Below, piece by piece: positions 24,801 through 32,710 of a stretch of DNA of 64,000 nt. This stretch comes from Aeromicrobium massiliense JC14 (GTDB lineage Bacteria > Actinomycetota > Actinomycetes > Propionibacteriales > Nocardioidaceae). The stretch lies in contig NZ_HE978637.1 of assembly GCF_000312105.1 (NCBI RefSeq), positions 1,054,792 through 1,118,791 on the forward strand, written 5' to 3'. The first letter of the stretch is position 1. Every line of letters starts with the position of its first letter. The notes beneath the pieces were generated by a model that was not told where the DNA came from, ran no database searches, and was given only the letters and a program-made list of their open reading frames with translations. The position numbers were made by a program, and so were the translations under genes.

Positions 24801-25575
24801 CCCACCAGTCGCCGGACTCCGGCACGTCCGTCTGGTCGCCGAACACCTGCGGGCTGGCCACGGGCAGGTCGGCGTACCAGTCGTAGAACGAGGTCATGAC
24901 GCCGCCGATGAGCTGCATGAACCGCGTGCCGACGCAGTGCGACACCATCGACATGGCCGGGATCGGCGAGAAGCCGGCGCAGCGGTCGGGCCCGTAGGTC
25001 TTGATCGTGTGGACGTGGGCGGCCGCGGCGATCTCGACCGCCTCCTCCCAGCTGGCCCGCACGAGTCCGCCCTTGCCGCGCGCCCGCTGGTAGCGGCGGC
25101 GACGCTCGGGGTCGCCGGTCACGTCGGCCCACGCGAGCACCGGGTCGCCCAGCCGGGCCTTGGCCTCGCGGTACATCTCCAGCAGCACGCCGCGCACGTA
25201 CGGGTAGCGCACCCGCGTCGGCGAGTAGGTGTACCAGGAGAAGGCAGCCCCGCGGGGGCAGCCGCGGGGCTCGTACTCGGGCCGGTCGGGACCGACCGAC
25301 GGGTAGTCCGTCTGCTGGGTCTCCCAGGTGATGATCCCGTCCTTGACGTAGACCTTCCAGGAGCACGATCCCGTGCAGTTCACGCCGTGCGTCGACCGCA
25401 CGACCTTGTCGTGGCTCCAGCGGTCCCGGTAGAAGACGTCGCCTGCGCGACCGCCCTCCCGGAAGACCGCTCTGCCGTCGTCCGTCTCGTCCCAGCGCGT
25501 GAAGAACCGTCCTGCGTCCAGCAGCGCCTGGCTCGCCGGGCCATCAGTGGCCCGGCCTCTCCCCCGTGAGGCCAT
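21832..25575 (-). CDS. narG: Respiratory nitrate reductase alpha subunit NarG
   Basis: A 1247-residue molybdenum (bis-MGD) catalytic subunit reducing nitrate to nitrite, facing the cytoplasm with NarH. The N-terminal [4Fe-4S] motif HGVNCTGSCSW (histidine ligand) is near residue 63, followed by ETQQTDYP and RGCPRGAAFSWYTY. The length matches the family. First gene of narG-H-J-I-K; a -10-like TAGCGT sits 7 bases before the ATG, so the message may be leaderless. Confidence 0.97.
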   Translation of the reverse strand: MASRGRGRATDGPASQALLDAGRFFTRWDETDDGRAVFREGGRAGDVFYRDRWSHDKVVRSTHGVNCTGSCSWKVYVKDGIITWETQQTDYPSVGPDRPEYEPRGCPRGAAFSWYTYSPTRVRYPYVRGVLLEMYREAKARLGDPVLAWADVTGDPERRRRYQRARGKGGLVRASWEEAVEIAAAAHVHTIKTYGPDRCAGFSPIPAMSMVSHCVGTRFMQLIGGVMTSFYDWYADLPVASPQVFGDQTDVPESGDWWDATYLMMWGSNVPVTRTPDAHWMAEVRYRGTKVVTVSPDYADNTKFADEWMPAQAGTDGALAMAMGHVILTEHYAQGRTPFFADYVRQYTDLPFLVRLEEHADGGLVPGKFLTAADLGAAAEEDAWKTVVLDATSGEAVVPNGSLGFRYAESGKGRWNLDLEGAEPLLSVADGDGTVALEPAEVLLPAFVAPDGEGSVLRRGVPATRVGGHLVTTSLDLMLAQYGVVRDVAGQPLPGEWPTGYDDASTPYTPAWQAEITSVPAEQCLRVARELAQNAEESGGRSMIIMGAGVCQWFHGDATYRAMLALLILTGCMGRNGGGWAHYVGQEKCRPVTGWISLANALDWSRPPRTMTGTSYWYMHTGQWRQDGYSADSLASPLAEGHLRGKHTADAIAQSARLGWMPFYPQFGTNPLQVADDAEAAVAEGLAQDAATYVAEALHRRDLTPAIEDVDAPQNWPRTLVLWRSNLLGSSAKGNEYFLKHLLGTHSNVRGVDGEGGEAPDVPRPSEVAWHDEAPEGKLDLLVSADFRMTSTTLLSDVVLPAATWYEKHDLSSTDMHPFVHAFTPAIDPPWQAKSDFDTFHLLAQRFSQMARTHLGVRKDLVSVPLQHDTPGETAQPGGRVVDWRDADRPGRPGRDMPVFTVVERDYTAIADKLATVGPLADRLGFTVKNVTYRLGEEVERLARKNGVMLGGAGDGRPAIDTDTKLAEAILSFSGTTNGELAVQGFRTLEERVGKPLADLAEGSEERRITFADTQKQPVPVITSPEWSGSETGGRRYAPFTVNVERLKPFHTLTGRMHFYLDHDWMSDLGESLPTYRPPLDMHRLFGEPRLGPDGATVTVRYLTPHSKWSIHSEYQDNLLMLSLSRGGPTVWMSPQDAESIDVHDNEWVECVNANGVLVARAIVSHRMPAGVVYVYHAQERTIDVPKSEATGRRGGIHNSVTRLLVKPTHLIGGYAQLSYTFNYLGPTGNQRDMVTTVRKRSQEVEY

Positions 25576-25582
25576 GCTCGGG

Positions 25583-25588
25583 ACGCTA
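25583..25588 (-). promoter_or_regulatory. Candidate -10 of narGHJIK (leaderless)
   Basis: TAGCGT on the minus strand lies 7 bases before the narG ATG. Twenty-one bases further upstream (25610-25626) is a poor version of the regulatory repeat, TCACCT-GGCGG-CCGTTG, with only one good half. Control by the same regulator is possible but weakly supported. Confidence 0.35.
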
Positions 25589-25691
25589 CGTCCGGGGGTG
25601 GGGCACGGGCAACGGCCGCCAGGTGAACCTCAGGCGACGCGTCGGACGCGGTCATGCCCGCTCCGGCGGGTCGACGCGGACGACGGGTGCC

Positions 25692-26084
25692 TCAGTGGAC
25701 GGCGAACGTGGCCCAGACCGTCTTCGCTCCCGGCGCCGCGGTCCGCACGCCCCACGCGTCGCTGAACGCATCGACCAGCACCAGGCCCCGGCCGCCGGGG
25801 GCGTCCGCTCCCCGGTCGACGGTCGGGCGGACGGGTTCCGGGGAGCGGTCCTGGACGTGCAGGTGCAGGACCCCGCCGCCGTAGGCGAGCCGGACGGAGC
25901 AGGCGGTGCGCGCGTGGACGACGGCGTTGGTGGCGAGCTCGCTCACGACCAGCTCGACGTCGTCGCACCGGCTGGCCAGGCCGTTCTCGTGCAGGTGGGC
26001 CCGGACGAACGAACGGGCCAGCGCGGGACTGGACTCCGCGCACGGCAGCAACAGCTGCCGCCACCACGTCGACGTCGATCCCAT
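25692..26084 (-). CDS. Anti-sigma-factor-type ATP-binding (HATPase) protein
   Basis: A 130-residue single-domain GHKL ATPase of the RsbW/SpoIIAB kind. N-box VSELATNAVVHA near residue 48 and G-boxes DRGADAPGGRGLVLVDAFSD near 92-110. Such proteins bind sigma factors or phosphorylate anti-sigma antagonists. No sigma factor or antagonist gene is adjacent, but a SpoIIE phosphatase is encoded 1.6 kb away and could oppose it. Confidence 0.85.
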   Translation of the reverse strand: MGSTSTWWRQLLLPCAESSPALARSFVRAHLHENGLASRCDDVELVVSELATNAVVHARTACSVRLAYGGGVLHLHVQDRSPEPVRPTVDRGADAPGGRGLVLVDAFSDAWGVRTAAPGAKTVWATFAVH

Positions 26085-26282
26085 GACCTTCTCGCACGCT
26101 CGGAACGGATCCAAGGCGGGAAGCGGGGGCTGGGCCACCACCGGGTTCGGTTCGACCGTACCTCCGCGCCGGGCGACGCGCACCCCCTTCGGACCCGCCG
26201 GACGGGGGCGCCCGGCGCTATGCTCGGAGCCTGGCCCGAGCGCGTGGGGCGAAGCGCTCGCGACACAGATGGGGCACCACTG

Positions 26283-26960
26283 ATGATCGAACGTGACGAC
26301 GAGCTGACCGCGGCGGCGCACGCCCGCGTGCGGGTGCTGCTCGCCGCCTGCGCCCAGTCCGTGGGCGTCGACGGAGCCGGGTTCTCGCTCGCCCGCGCCG
26401 GCACCATGGAGCCGGTGATGGGCACCGACGACGTCGCGGAGGCGATCGAGCGCACCCAGTTCACCACCGGCGAGGGTCCGTGCCTGGACGCGTCGCGCTC
26501 GGTCTCGCCGGTGCTCGTGGCCGACCTCCAGCACCCGGGCGACGGGCACTCCCTGCGCTGGCCCGCGTTCGCGAACGAGGCCCGGGAGCTCGGCGTGCGC
26601 GCCATCTTCGCGCTGCCCCTGCGCGTCGGCGACACCGCCATCGGCGCGGCGGACCTGTACCGGCGCGATCCGGGACCGCTGGCCGGGCAGGCCTTGGCGC
26701 GGGCCCTGACCGTGGCCAACGCCGTCACGCTGACCCTGCTGGACGGTGGTCGCACCGACGCCACCTTCGGCGACGAGGCGCCCCTGATGAACCTGGACGC
26801 GCACCGCGCCGCCGGGATGATCATGGTGCAGCTGGGCGTGAGCATCGACCAGGCGCTCGTCCGGCTGCGGTCCACGGCCTACGCCGACGGGGTGCCCGTC
26901 GAGCAGCTGGCCAAGGACGTGATCGACGGACGTCGGCGCTTCGAGGAGGACGAGCGATGA
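26283..26960 (+). CDS. GAF-ANTAR domain regulator, copy 1
   Basis: A 225-residue protein: GAF sensor domain at about residues 10-155 (TGEGPCLDASRSVSPVLVADL) and a C-terminal ANTAR RNA-binding domain (HRAAGMIMVQLGVSIDQALVRLRSTAYADG, about 165-222; quoted in two overlapping parts of the same helix bundle). ANTAR proteins act as transcription antiterminators. ATG at 26283; a -10-like TATGCT is at 26219-26224. Stop overlaps copy 2 (ATGA). Confidence 0.88.
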   Translation: MIERDDELTAAAHARVRVLLAACAQSVGVDGAGFSLARAGTMEPVMGTDDVAEAIERTQFTTGEGPCLDASRSVSPVLVADLQHPGDGHSLRWPAFANEARELGVRAIFALPLRVGDTAIGAADLYRRDPGPLAGQALARALTVANAVTLTLLDGGRTDATFGDEAPLMNLDAHRAAGMIMVQLGVSIDQALVRLRSTAYADGVPVEQLAKDVIDGRRRFEEDER

Positions 26961-27715
26961 GCGGCGACATCCCCGATCAGGGCACGGGCACGCGCGAGGA
27001 GCGGCTCGCCCGCACGTTCGTGAGCCTGGCCGACACCCTCGTGGCCGACTACGACGTCGTGGAGCTGCTCGACCGGCTCGTCCATGCCTGCGTCGACCTG
27101 CTCGGCGCCAGCCAGGCCGGCCTGCTGCTGCGCGACCAGCGTGGCGACCTGCACGTGATGGCGTCCTCGGACGAGGCGACCCGCATCGTCGAGGTGTTCC
27201 AGCTGCAGGGCACCGAGGGCGGTCCGTGCAGCGACGCCGCTCGCGACGGCGTCACGGTCGACGTCGACGACCTCGGACGCGAGAAGCGCTGGCCCGGCTT
27301 CGTCGCCACCGCCCTGTCGGAGGGCTTCCGGTCCGTGCACGCGGTGCCGATGCAGCTGCGCGACGAGACGATCGGCGCGCTCGGCCTGTTCGGCAGCGAG
27401 GGCGTGTCGATGTCGGAGGCCGACCGCCGGCTGGCCCGCGCCCTGGCCGACTTCGCCACCATCGGCATCCTCCAGCAGCGGACGCTGCACCGCTCGTCCC
27501 TGGTGACCGAGCAGCTGCAGGCCGCCCTGACCACGCGCGTGGTCATCGAGCAGGCCAAGGGCATGCTCGCCGAGCACGGCCGGGTGGGCATGGAGGAGGC
27601 GTTCGCCACGCTGCGCGGCTACGCCCGCCGCCACCAGGTGAAGCTCAGCGTGGTGGCCTCCGCGCTCGTGACCCGCGAGCTCGACCTCGACCGGGTCGGC
27701 AGCACCGGTCGCTGA
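26957..27715 (+). CDS. GAF-ANTAR domain regulator, copy 2
   Basis: A 252-residue paralogue: GAF domain at about residues 20-180 with GTEGGPCSDAARDG and FRSVHAVPMQLRDETIGALG, then ANTAR (about 190-245) with TRVVIEQAKGMLAEHGRVG. Translationally coupled to copy 1, so the two may form a heteromer. Convergent with the SpoIIE gene, 6 bp away. Confidence 0.9.
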   Translation: MSGDIPDQGTGTREERLARTFVSLADTLVADYDVVELLDRLVHACVDLLGASQAGLLLRDQRGDLHVMASSDEATRIVEVFQLQGTEGGPCSDAARDGVTVDVDDLGREKRWPGFVATALSEGFRSVHAVPMQLRDETIGALGLFGSEGVSMSEADRRLARALADFATIGILQQRTLHRSSLVTEQLQAALTTRVVIEQAKGMLAEHGRVGMEEAFATLRGYARRHQVKLSVVASALVTRELDLDRVGSTGR

Positions 27716-27721
27716 CGCCGG

Positions 27722-28978
27722 TCAGTCGTCCAGCACGGTCTGCGGCACGAGCGCGTCCTCGGCACCGGTGCGCCAGGCCACCAGCAGGACGGTCGCGTCG
27801 TCGCCGAGCACGGTCCCCGCGTCGTCCAGCAAGGTGCGCCGGAACCGCCGGAGGATCTCCGGGGCGCCGGCCCGGGACGCGGACTCCCGCTCGACGAACT
27901 CGACCAGCCCTTCGACGTCCAGGAACGAGCCGTCCGGGCGGCGGGCCTCGACCACGCCGTCGGTGTAGAGCACGACGACGTCACCGGGCTCGAGCTGCTC
28001 ACGTCCGACCTGCACGTCGCCGAACGGACCGGGGGCGCCGAACGGCGTGGCCGGCTCGACCTCGAGCTGCTTGACCACGCGCCCGTCCCGGAGCACGAGC
28101 GGTGCCGGGTGCCCGGCGTCCACCCACTCCAGCACCCCCGTGGCGGGGTCGAGCCGGGCGAGGATGCCGGTGACGAAGCGGTCGGCGCCGAACTCGGCCG
28201 CCACGGCCTCGTCGACCATGACGTAGGCCTTCGCCAGGCCGGCACCGGACCGCCGGGCATGACGGCCCGCCGCCAGGACGAAGGTGCTCAGGCGGGCGGC
28301 GACGAGTCCGTGGCCGAGCCCGTCGAAGATGGCCAGGTGGACGCCGTCCTCGTTCACGGCGTAGTCGTACGCGTCCCCGCCGTTCTCGTAGGCCGGCTCG
28401 AGCATCGCCGCGATGACGAGCCCCTCGTTCGCGTACGTCATCGGCGGCAGCGCCGACCACAGCAGCTCGGCGCCAAGGTCCATGGGGCGGCTGCGCTGGA
28501 CGAGCTCGAGGTCGTCGCCGTAGGCCCGCTTCGAGACCAGGGCCAGCGCGACCGCGTGACCGAGGCGCTCCAGCACCCGCAGCCGCTGCTCAGAGTCGGC
28601 GCCGGCCGTCGGCGAGGCGGCCTGGGGCAGGTCCAGCTCGACCACGCCGAGCCGGTCGGTGCCGTCGACCACGGGCACGAGCACCCGCACGCGTCCCGGG
28701 GCCGAGTCCGTCGTGAGGATCGTGGACGTGGTGAAGGCCCGGCCGGCCAGGCTCCCGTCGAGGCTCAGCGGAGCCGGCGTGCGGAACCCTGCCACCGGGA
28801 GCGGGACGAGCTCGGTCTGCTCCCGATTCACCCAGTACAGGACCACCTCGCCGGCGCCGAGCGCGGACTGCGCCTCCTCGACCACGAGCCGGGCGACGTC
28901 CGCCGGTCGCGACAGGTGCGTCCGCCGCAGGATGCCGTCGAAGAGGTCCGCCTCCGTGCGCCGCCAGTCGTCGACCAT
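27722..28978 (-). CDS. GAF-SpoIIE (PP2C-type) protein phosphatase
   Basis: A 418-residue protein: GAF-like sensor at about residues 20-165, then a SpoIIE phosphatase domain (about 185-415) with metal-binding acidic motifs GGDAYDYAVNEDGVHLAIFD, GLGHG and GDDATVLLVAW. Predicted to dephosphorylate an anti-anti-sigma factor, opposing the HATPase nearby. The start is ATG 28978; the frame stays open further upstream. The divergent region toward 29166 holds a copy of the regulatory repeat. Confidence 0.9.
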   Translation of the reverse strand: MVDDWRRTEADLFDGILRRTHLSRPADVARLVVEEAQSALGAGEVVLYWVNREQTELVPLPVAGFRTPAPLSLDGSLAGRAFTTSTILTTDSAPGRVRVLVPVVDGTDRLGVVELDLPQAASPTAGADSEQRLRVLERLGHAVALALVSKRAYGDDLELVQRSRPMDLGAELLWSALPPMTYANEGLVIAAMLEPAYENGGDAYDYAVNEDGVHLAIFDGLGHGLVAARLSTFVLAAGRHARRSGAGLAKAYVMVDEAVAAEFGADRFVTGILARLDPATGVLEWVDAGHPAPLVLRDGRVVKQLEVEPATPFGAPGPFGDVQVGREQLEPGDVVVLYTDGVVEARRPDGSFLDVEGLVEFVERESASRAGAPEILRRFRRTLLDDAGTVLGDDATVLLVAWRTGAEDALVPQTVLDD

Positions 28979-29094
28979 CGGCCCACCATGCCAGGACGCG
29001 CGCCCGTCCGCTCGTCCTGCAGCAGCTTCTCGACGTCCATCTGCCAGCCAGTGACCGACGCGCCGGCCAGCCCGTGGCACCGCTGCCCGCCACC

Positions 29095-29140
29095 TCACCC
29101 CTGGTGGGTGAGGCCGGCAGGCGGGACGAGCGGCGACGCT
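29095..29140 (+). promoter_or_regulatory. Inverted-repeat operator and -10 upstream of 29166 gene
   Basis: CTCACCC-CTGGT-GGGTGAG is a perfect 7-bp inverted repeat (core 29095-29111). GACGCT follows after 23 bases at 29135-29140. It drives the membrane protein-glutamate decarboxylase pair in the predicted regulon. Confidence 0.68.
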
Positions 29141-29165
29141 GAGGGGACCGACCGGAGGAGCAGCG

Positions 29166-29816
29166 ATGGCAGACGCCGTGCCCGCGCGCGAGGCGACCTC
29201 GCGACGACGGCACCGGCTCGACGTCGCCGCCGGGCTGGCGTTCGTCGTGGGTGGCTCGCTGTTCGCGCTCGGCGCCGCGCTGGCCCAGCAGGGCTCCGTC
29301 GCGCTCGTGGTGGTGAACGTGACCTACCTGGTCGGGGGCTGCTTCTTCACGCTCGGCGGCGTGCTGTCCGTCATGGCCGCCGGGGGCCACGGTCCAGACC
29401 GGGCCTGGCGCGGCGCCGTCGTGCTGCTCGTCGGCACGCTCCTGTTCGGCGTCAGCCTGGTGGCGGCGTTCGCCGAGGGCCTGACCCCGCGCCAGTCGGA
29501 CGGCTGGATCTGGCTGCCCGACATCAGCGGCTGCGTGTGCTTCCTGGTCTCCGGCCACCTCGCGCTGCTGGACGTGCGCGAGCCCGGCCAACTCGTTCCC
29601 GACCGGACGCCCGACTGGTGGGTCGCGACGGTCAACCAGGCCGGCTCAATCCTGTTCTTCCTCGCCGGGCTCGCCGCCTTCACGCGTCCGGCCACCGACG
29701 AGGTCGTCAACGAGGGCCTCGTCAACGGCGGCACCTTCGCCGGTGCGGCGTGCTTCGTCGCCGCCGGCTTCCTGCAGTCCTCCATCCCGACACGAACGGT
29801 GGGTCCAGCGACATGA
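29166..29816 (+). CDS. YrhK-like multi-pass membrane protein
   Basis: A 216-residue protein with about six hydrophobic helices. The first pair (FVVGGSLFALGAAL ... VTYLVGGCFFTLGGVL) resembles the YrhK-like fold. Function unknown. ATG after GGAGGAGC; the stop overlaps the glutamate decarboxylase start (ATGA), so the two proteins are made together. It is not a GadC-type antiporter by length or motif. Confidence 0.7.
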   Translation: MADAVPAREATSRRRHRLDVAAGLAFVVGGSLFALGAALAQQGSVALVVVNVTYLVGGCFFTLGGVLSVMAAGGHGPDRAWRGAVVLLVGTLLFGVSLVAAFAEGLTPRQSDGWIWLPDISGCVCFLVSGHLALLDVREPGQLVPDRTPDWWVATVNQAGSILFFLAGLAAFTRPATDEVVNEGLVNGGTFAGAACFVAAGFLQSSIPTRTVGPAT

Positions 29817-31189
29817 CCGAGCTCAGAGAACCCGGGGCCGAGGCCCTGTACGGCAACCGATTCCTCACCGAGAGGGTCCCCTCGACGTCGTTCCCGCAGG
29901 CGGGGATGCCGCCCGTGGACGCGATGCGCCTGCTCGGTGAGGACCTCAACCTCGAGGGCGACCCGCAGCGCAACCTGGCCACGTTCGTCACGACGTGGAT
30001 GGAGCCCGAGGCGCAGCGGATCATCGCCGAGAACCTGCACCGCAACTTCATCGACCACGCCGAGTACCCGATCTCGGCCGAGATCGAGCAGCGCTGCGTC
30101 CGGATGCTCGCGGACCTGTTCCACGCGCCCGGCGAGACCACCGGCTGCCGCACCCAGGGCTCGTCCGAGGCGATCATGCTCGGCGCGCTATCGCTGAAGT
30201 GGAAGTGGAAGGAGCGCCGGGCCGCCGCCCACGCTCCGGCCACCGCGCCGAACCTGGTGTTCGGCGCGGACGTGCACGTCGTGTGGGAGAAGTTCTGCCG
30301 CTACTTCGACGTCGAGCCGCGGATCGTCCCGCTGGAGCCGGGCAAGTACACGATCGGGCCCGACGACGTCGCCCCGCACGTGGACGAGAACACGATCGGC
30401 GTGGTCGGCGTCCTGGGCACGACGTTCACCGGGCACATGGACGACATCGTCGGGATCAACCACCTGCTGCTCGAGCTCAAGCGCGAGCGCGGCCTGGACG
30501 TCCCGATCCACGTCGACGCGGCCAGCGGCGGGTTCGTCTGGCCGTTCCTGTACCCCGACTCCCCCTGGGACTTCCGCCTGGAGCAGGTGCGCTCGATCAA
30601 CGTCTCGGGCCACAAGTACGGGCTCGTGTACCCGGGGATCGGCTGGCTGGTGTTCCGCGAGACCGCTGACCTGGCCGAGGACCTCGTCTTCTACGAGAAC
30701 TACCTGGGGAAGACCGATGCCACCTTCACGCTCAACTTCTCCACCGGCGCGGCGATGGTGCTCGCCCAGTACTACAACTTCGTCCGCCTGGGCCGCGAGG
30801 GCTACACGTACGTGATGCGGCAGATGCAGCAGAACGCACAGGTGCTGGCCAAGAACCTGGAGGCGAGCGGCCGCTTCGAGGTGATCGGCGCCGGCCAGGA
30901 GCAGCTGCCGCTGGTGGCGTTCCGGCTGCGCGGCCGGCACACGTCCTACGACGAGTCCGACGTCGCCTGGCAGCTGTCGGCCGAGCGCGGCTGGATGGTG
31001 CCGGCGTACACGCTGCCGCCCAACGCCCAGTCCGAGAAGATCATGCGGGCGCTGGTCAAGGAGACGATGAGCCGCGAGCAGGTCGAGCGCCTGACCCGCG
31101 ACATCGCCGAGGCCTGCGAGACCCTCGACGAGAAGGGCGGCACGCACGACGTCGAGCGCGAGCAGACGAAGACCGGCACCGGCTACTGA
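29813..31189 (+). CDS. gadB: Glutamate decarboxylase
   Basis: A 458-residue PLP-dependent group II decarboxylase that converts glutamate to GABA and CO2 while consuming a proton (acid resistance). Seen: FIDHAEYP near residue 74, GSSEAIMLG near 117, HVDAASGGFVWPF near 229, and the PLP lysine in SGHKYGLVYPG near 265. Start coupled to the membrane gene upstream. Placed in the predicted LuxR regulon by the operator at 29095. Confidence 0.95.
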   Translation: MTELREPGAEALYGNRFLTERVPSTSFPQAGMPPVDAMRLLGEDLNLEGDPQRNLATFVTTWMEPEAQRIIAENLHRNFIDHAEYPISAEIEQRCVRMLADLFHAPGETTGCRTQGSSEAIMLGALSLKWKWKERRAAAHAPATAPNLVFGADVHVVWEKFCRYFDVEPRIVPLEPGKYTIGPDDVAPHVDENTIGVVGVLGTTFTGHMDDIVGINHLLLELKRERGLDVPIHVDAASGGFVWPFLYPDSPWDFRLEQVRSINVSGHKYGLVYPGIGWLVFRETADLAEDLVFYENYLGKTDATFTLNFSTGAAMVLAQYYNFVRLGREGYTYVMRQMQQNAQVLAKNLEASGRFEVIGAGQEQLPLVAFRLRGRHTSYDESDVAWQLSAERGWMVPAYTLPPNAQSEKIMRALVKETMSREQVERLTRDIAEACETLDEKGGTHDVEREQTKTGTGY

Positions 31190-31216
31190 CCGCTTCCCCG
31201 GCGCCGCCCACGTCGC

Positions 31217-32710
31217 TCAGGCGACCACGGCCCCGACGCCGAGCACGACGACGACCAGCGCGGCCAGCGCCGTGAGCAGCGGCCAGACCCAGCGCAGGTA
31301 GGTGCCGTAGGGCACGCGCGCGATCGCCAAGCCGCCCATCACCACCGCCGACGTGGGGATGAACAGGTTCATCAGCCCGGACGCGCTCTGGAACGCCGTC
31401 ACGACGAGGTCGGCCTCGACGCCGACGAACGCGGCGAGCGGAGCCATGATGGGCATCGCCACCGTCGCCAGGCCCGACGACGACGGGATCAGCAGCGACA
31501 GCGGCAGGAACAGCAGGAAGACCACGATGGCGAACCCGACCGGACCGACGCCGTCGACCGCCTGCTCGGCCCAGTGCAGGACCGTGTCGGTGACGCCGCC
31601 GTTGTTCATGACCACCGTGATGCCGCGCGCGATGCCGATGATCAGGGCGACGCCCAGCAGGTCGCGGGCGCCGTTGACGAAGGAGTCGGTGAGCCGACTC
31701 TCCCCCATCCGGGCGACGACACCGATGAGGATCGAGAACAGGACGAACAGCGCGGTCATCTCCGGGAACCACCACCACAGCGTCGGCAGTCCGATGCCCA
31801 TGTCCTCCCACGGGATGACGCCGTACATCATGGTCAGGAACGCCAGGCCGAACAGGCCGAGCACGACCTTCTGGCGGCCGGTCATGACGGCGTCGGCGTC
31901 GTCCTGCCGGACGCTGAAGTGCGCCTCGTTGTCCGCTCTCATGGCGTGGACCGCGGACCGCGTGGGGTCGTGCTTGACCTTCTCGGCGTACCGCATGACG
32001 AAGAAGATCCCGAGCCCGAGCCCGACGACGAGGATGATCAGGCGGGACACCAGTCCGTCGCTGATCGAGACCCCGGCGAAGCCGGACGCGATGCCGGTGG
32101 CGAACGGGTTGATCGTCGAGCCGAGCGTGCCGATCCCGCAGCCGAGCAGCACCACGGCCGCACCGGTCAGCGCGTCGTACCCGGCCGCGATCATCACCGA
32201 GATGACCAGGACGTAGAACGCGAGGCTTTCCTCGGCCATGCCGTAGGTCGAGCCGCCCAGCGCGAAGACGCACATGAGGATCGGGATCATCCAGCGCTCA
32301 CGTCCTCGCAGCGCCGACACGAGCCGGCCGATGCCGGCCTGGATCGCGCCGGTCTGCATGGTGACGCCGAGGAAGCCGCCGATGACGATGATGAACAGGG
32401 CGACGTCGATCGCGCCGAACAGCACGCCCTCGTTGTAGTAGCTGATCGTCCCCTCGGCGTCCTCGATGCCGTAGAGGCCGTTGATCGGGGCGGTCAGCGA
32501 GTCCACGACGATCCGGGCGGAGTCGCCGTCGACCTCCTGGTAGGAGCCCGGGACGGGCGCCCCGTCGGCGTCCAGCTCGTACTCTCCCGCCGGGATGATC
32601 CAGGTCGCGATCGCCATGAGGACGATCAGCGCGAACAGGATCGTGTACGCCGAGGGGAGGGTGAAGCGGCGCCGCCGTCGGGCCGGTGCCTCGGTTGACG
32701 TGTCGCTCAT
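31217..32710 (-). CDS. YfcC/ArcD-type carboxylate or amino-acid transporter
   Basis: A 497-residue membrane protein with about 12 segments of the YfcC family (PAGEYE near residue 42, GGFLGVTMQTGAIQAGIG, LIPSSSGLATVAMPIMAPL). In an arginine deiminase operon this family probably supplies arginine/ornithine exchange. Overlaps the nhaC-like gene by 4 bases and is last in the operon. Confidence 0.88.
   Translation of the reverse strand: MSDTSTEAPARRRRRFTLPSAYTILFALIVLMAIATWIIPAGEYELDADGAPVPGSYQEVDGDSARIVVDSLTAPINGLYGIEDAEGTISYYNEGVLFGAIDVALFIIVIGGFLGVTMQTGAIQAGIGRLVSALRGRERWMIPILMCVFALGGSTYGMAEESLAFYVLVISVMIAAGYDALTGAAVVLLGCGIGTLGSTINPFATGIASGFAGVSISDGLVSRLIILVVGLGLGIFFVMRYAEKVKHDPTRSAVHAMRADNEAHFSVRQDDADAVMTGRQKVVLGLFGLAFLTMMYGVIPWEDMGIGLPTLWWWFPEMTALFVLFSILIGVVARMGESRLTDSFVNGARDLLGVALIIGIARGITVVMNNGGVTDTVLHWAEQAVDGVGPVGFAIVVFLLFLPLSLLIPSSSGLATVAMPIMAPLAAFVGVEADLVVTAFQSASGLMNLFIPTSAVVMGGLAIARVPYGTYLRWVWPLLTALAALVVVVLGVGAVVA

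Noticed and set aside
21946..25569. Very long plus-strand open frame (1207 codons) antisense to narG
   Set aside because: It is a shadow frame caused by high GC; its product is His/Arg/Val-rich with no domain, whereas narG on the other strand is unmistakable.
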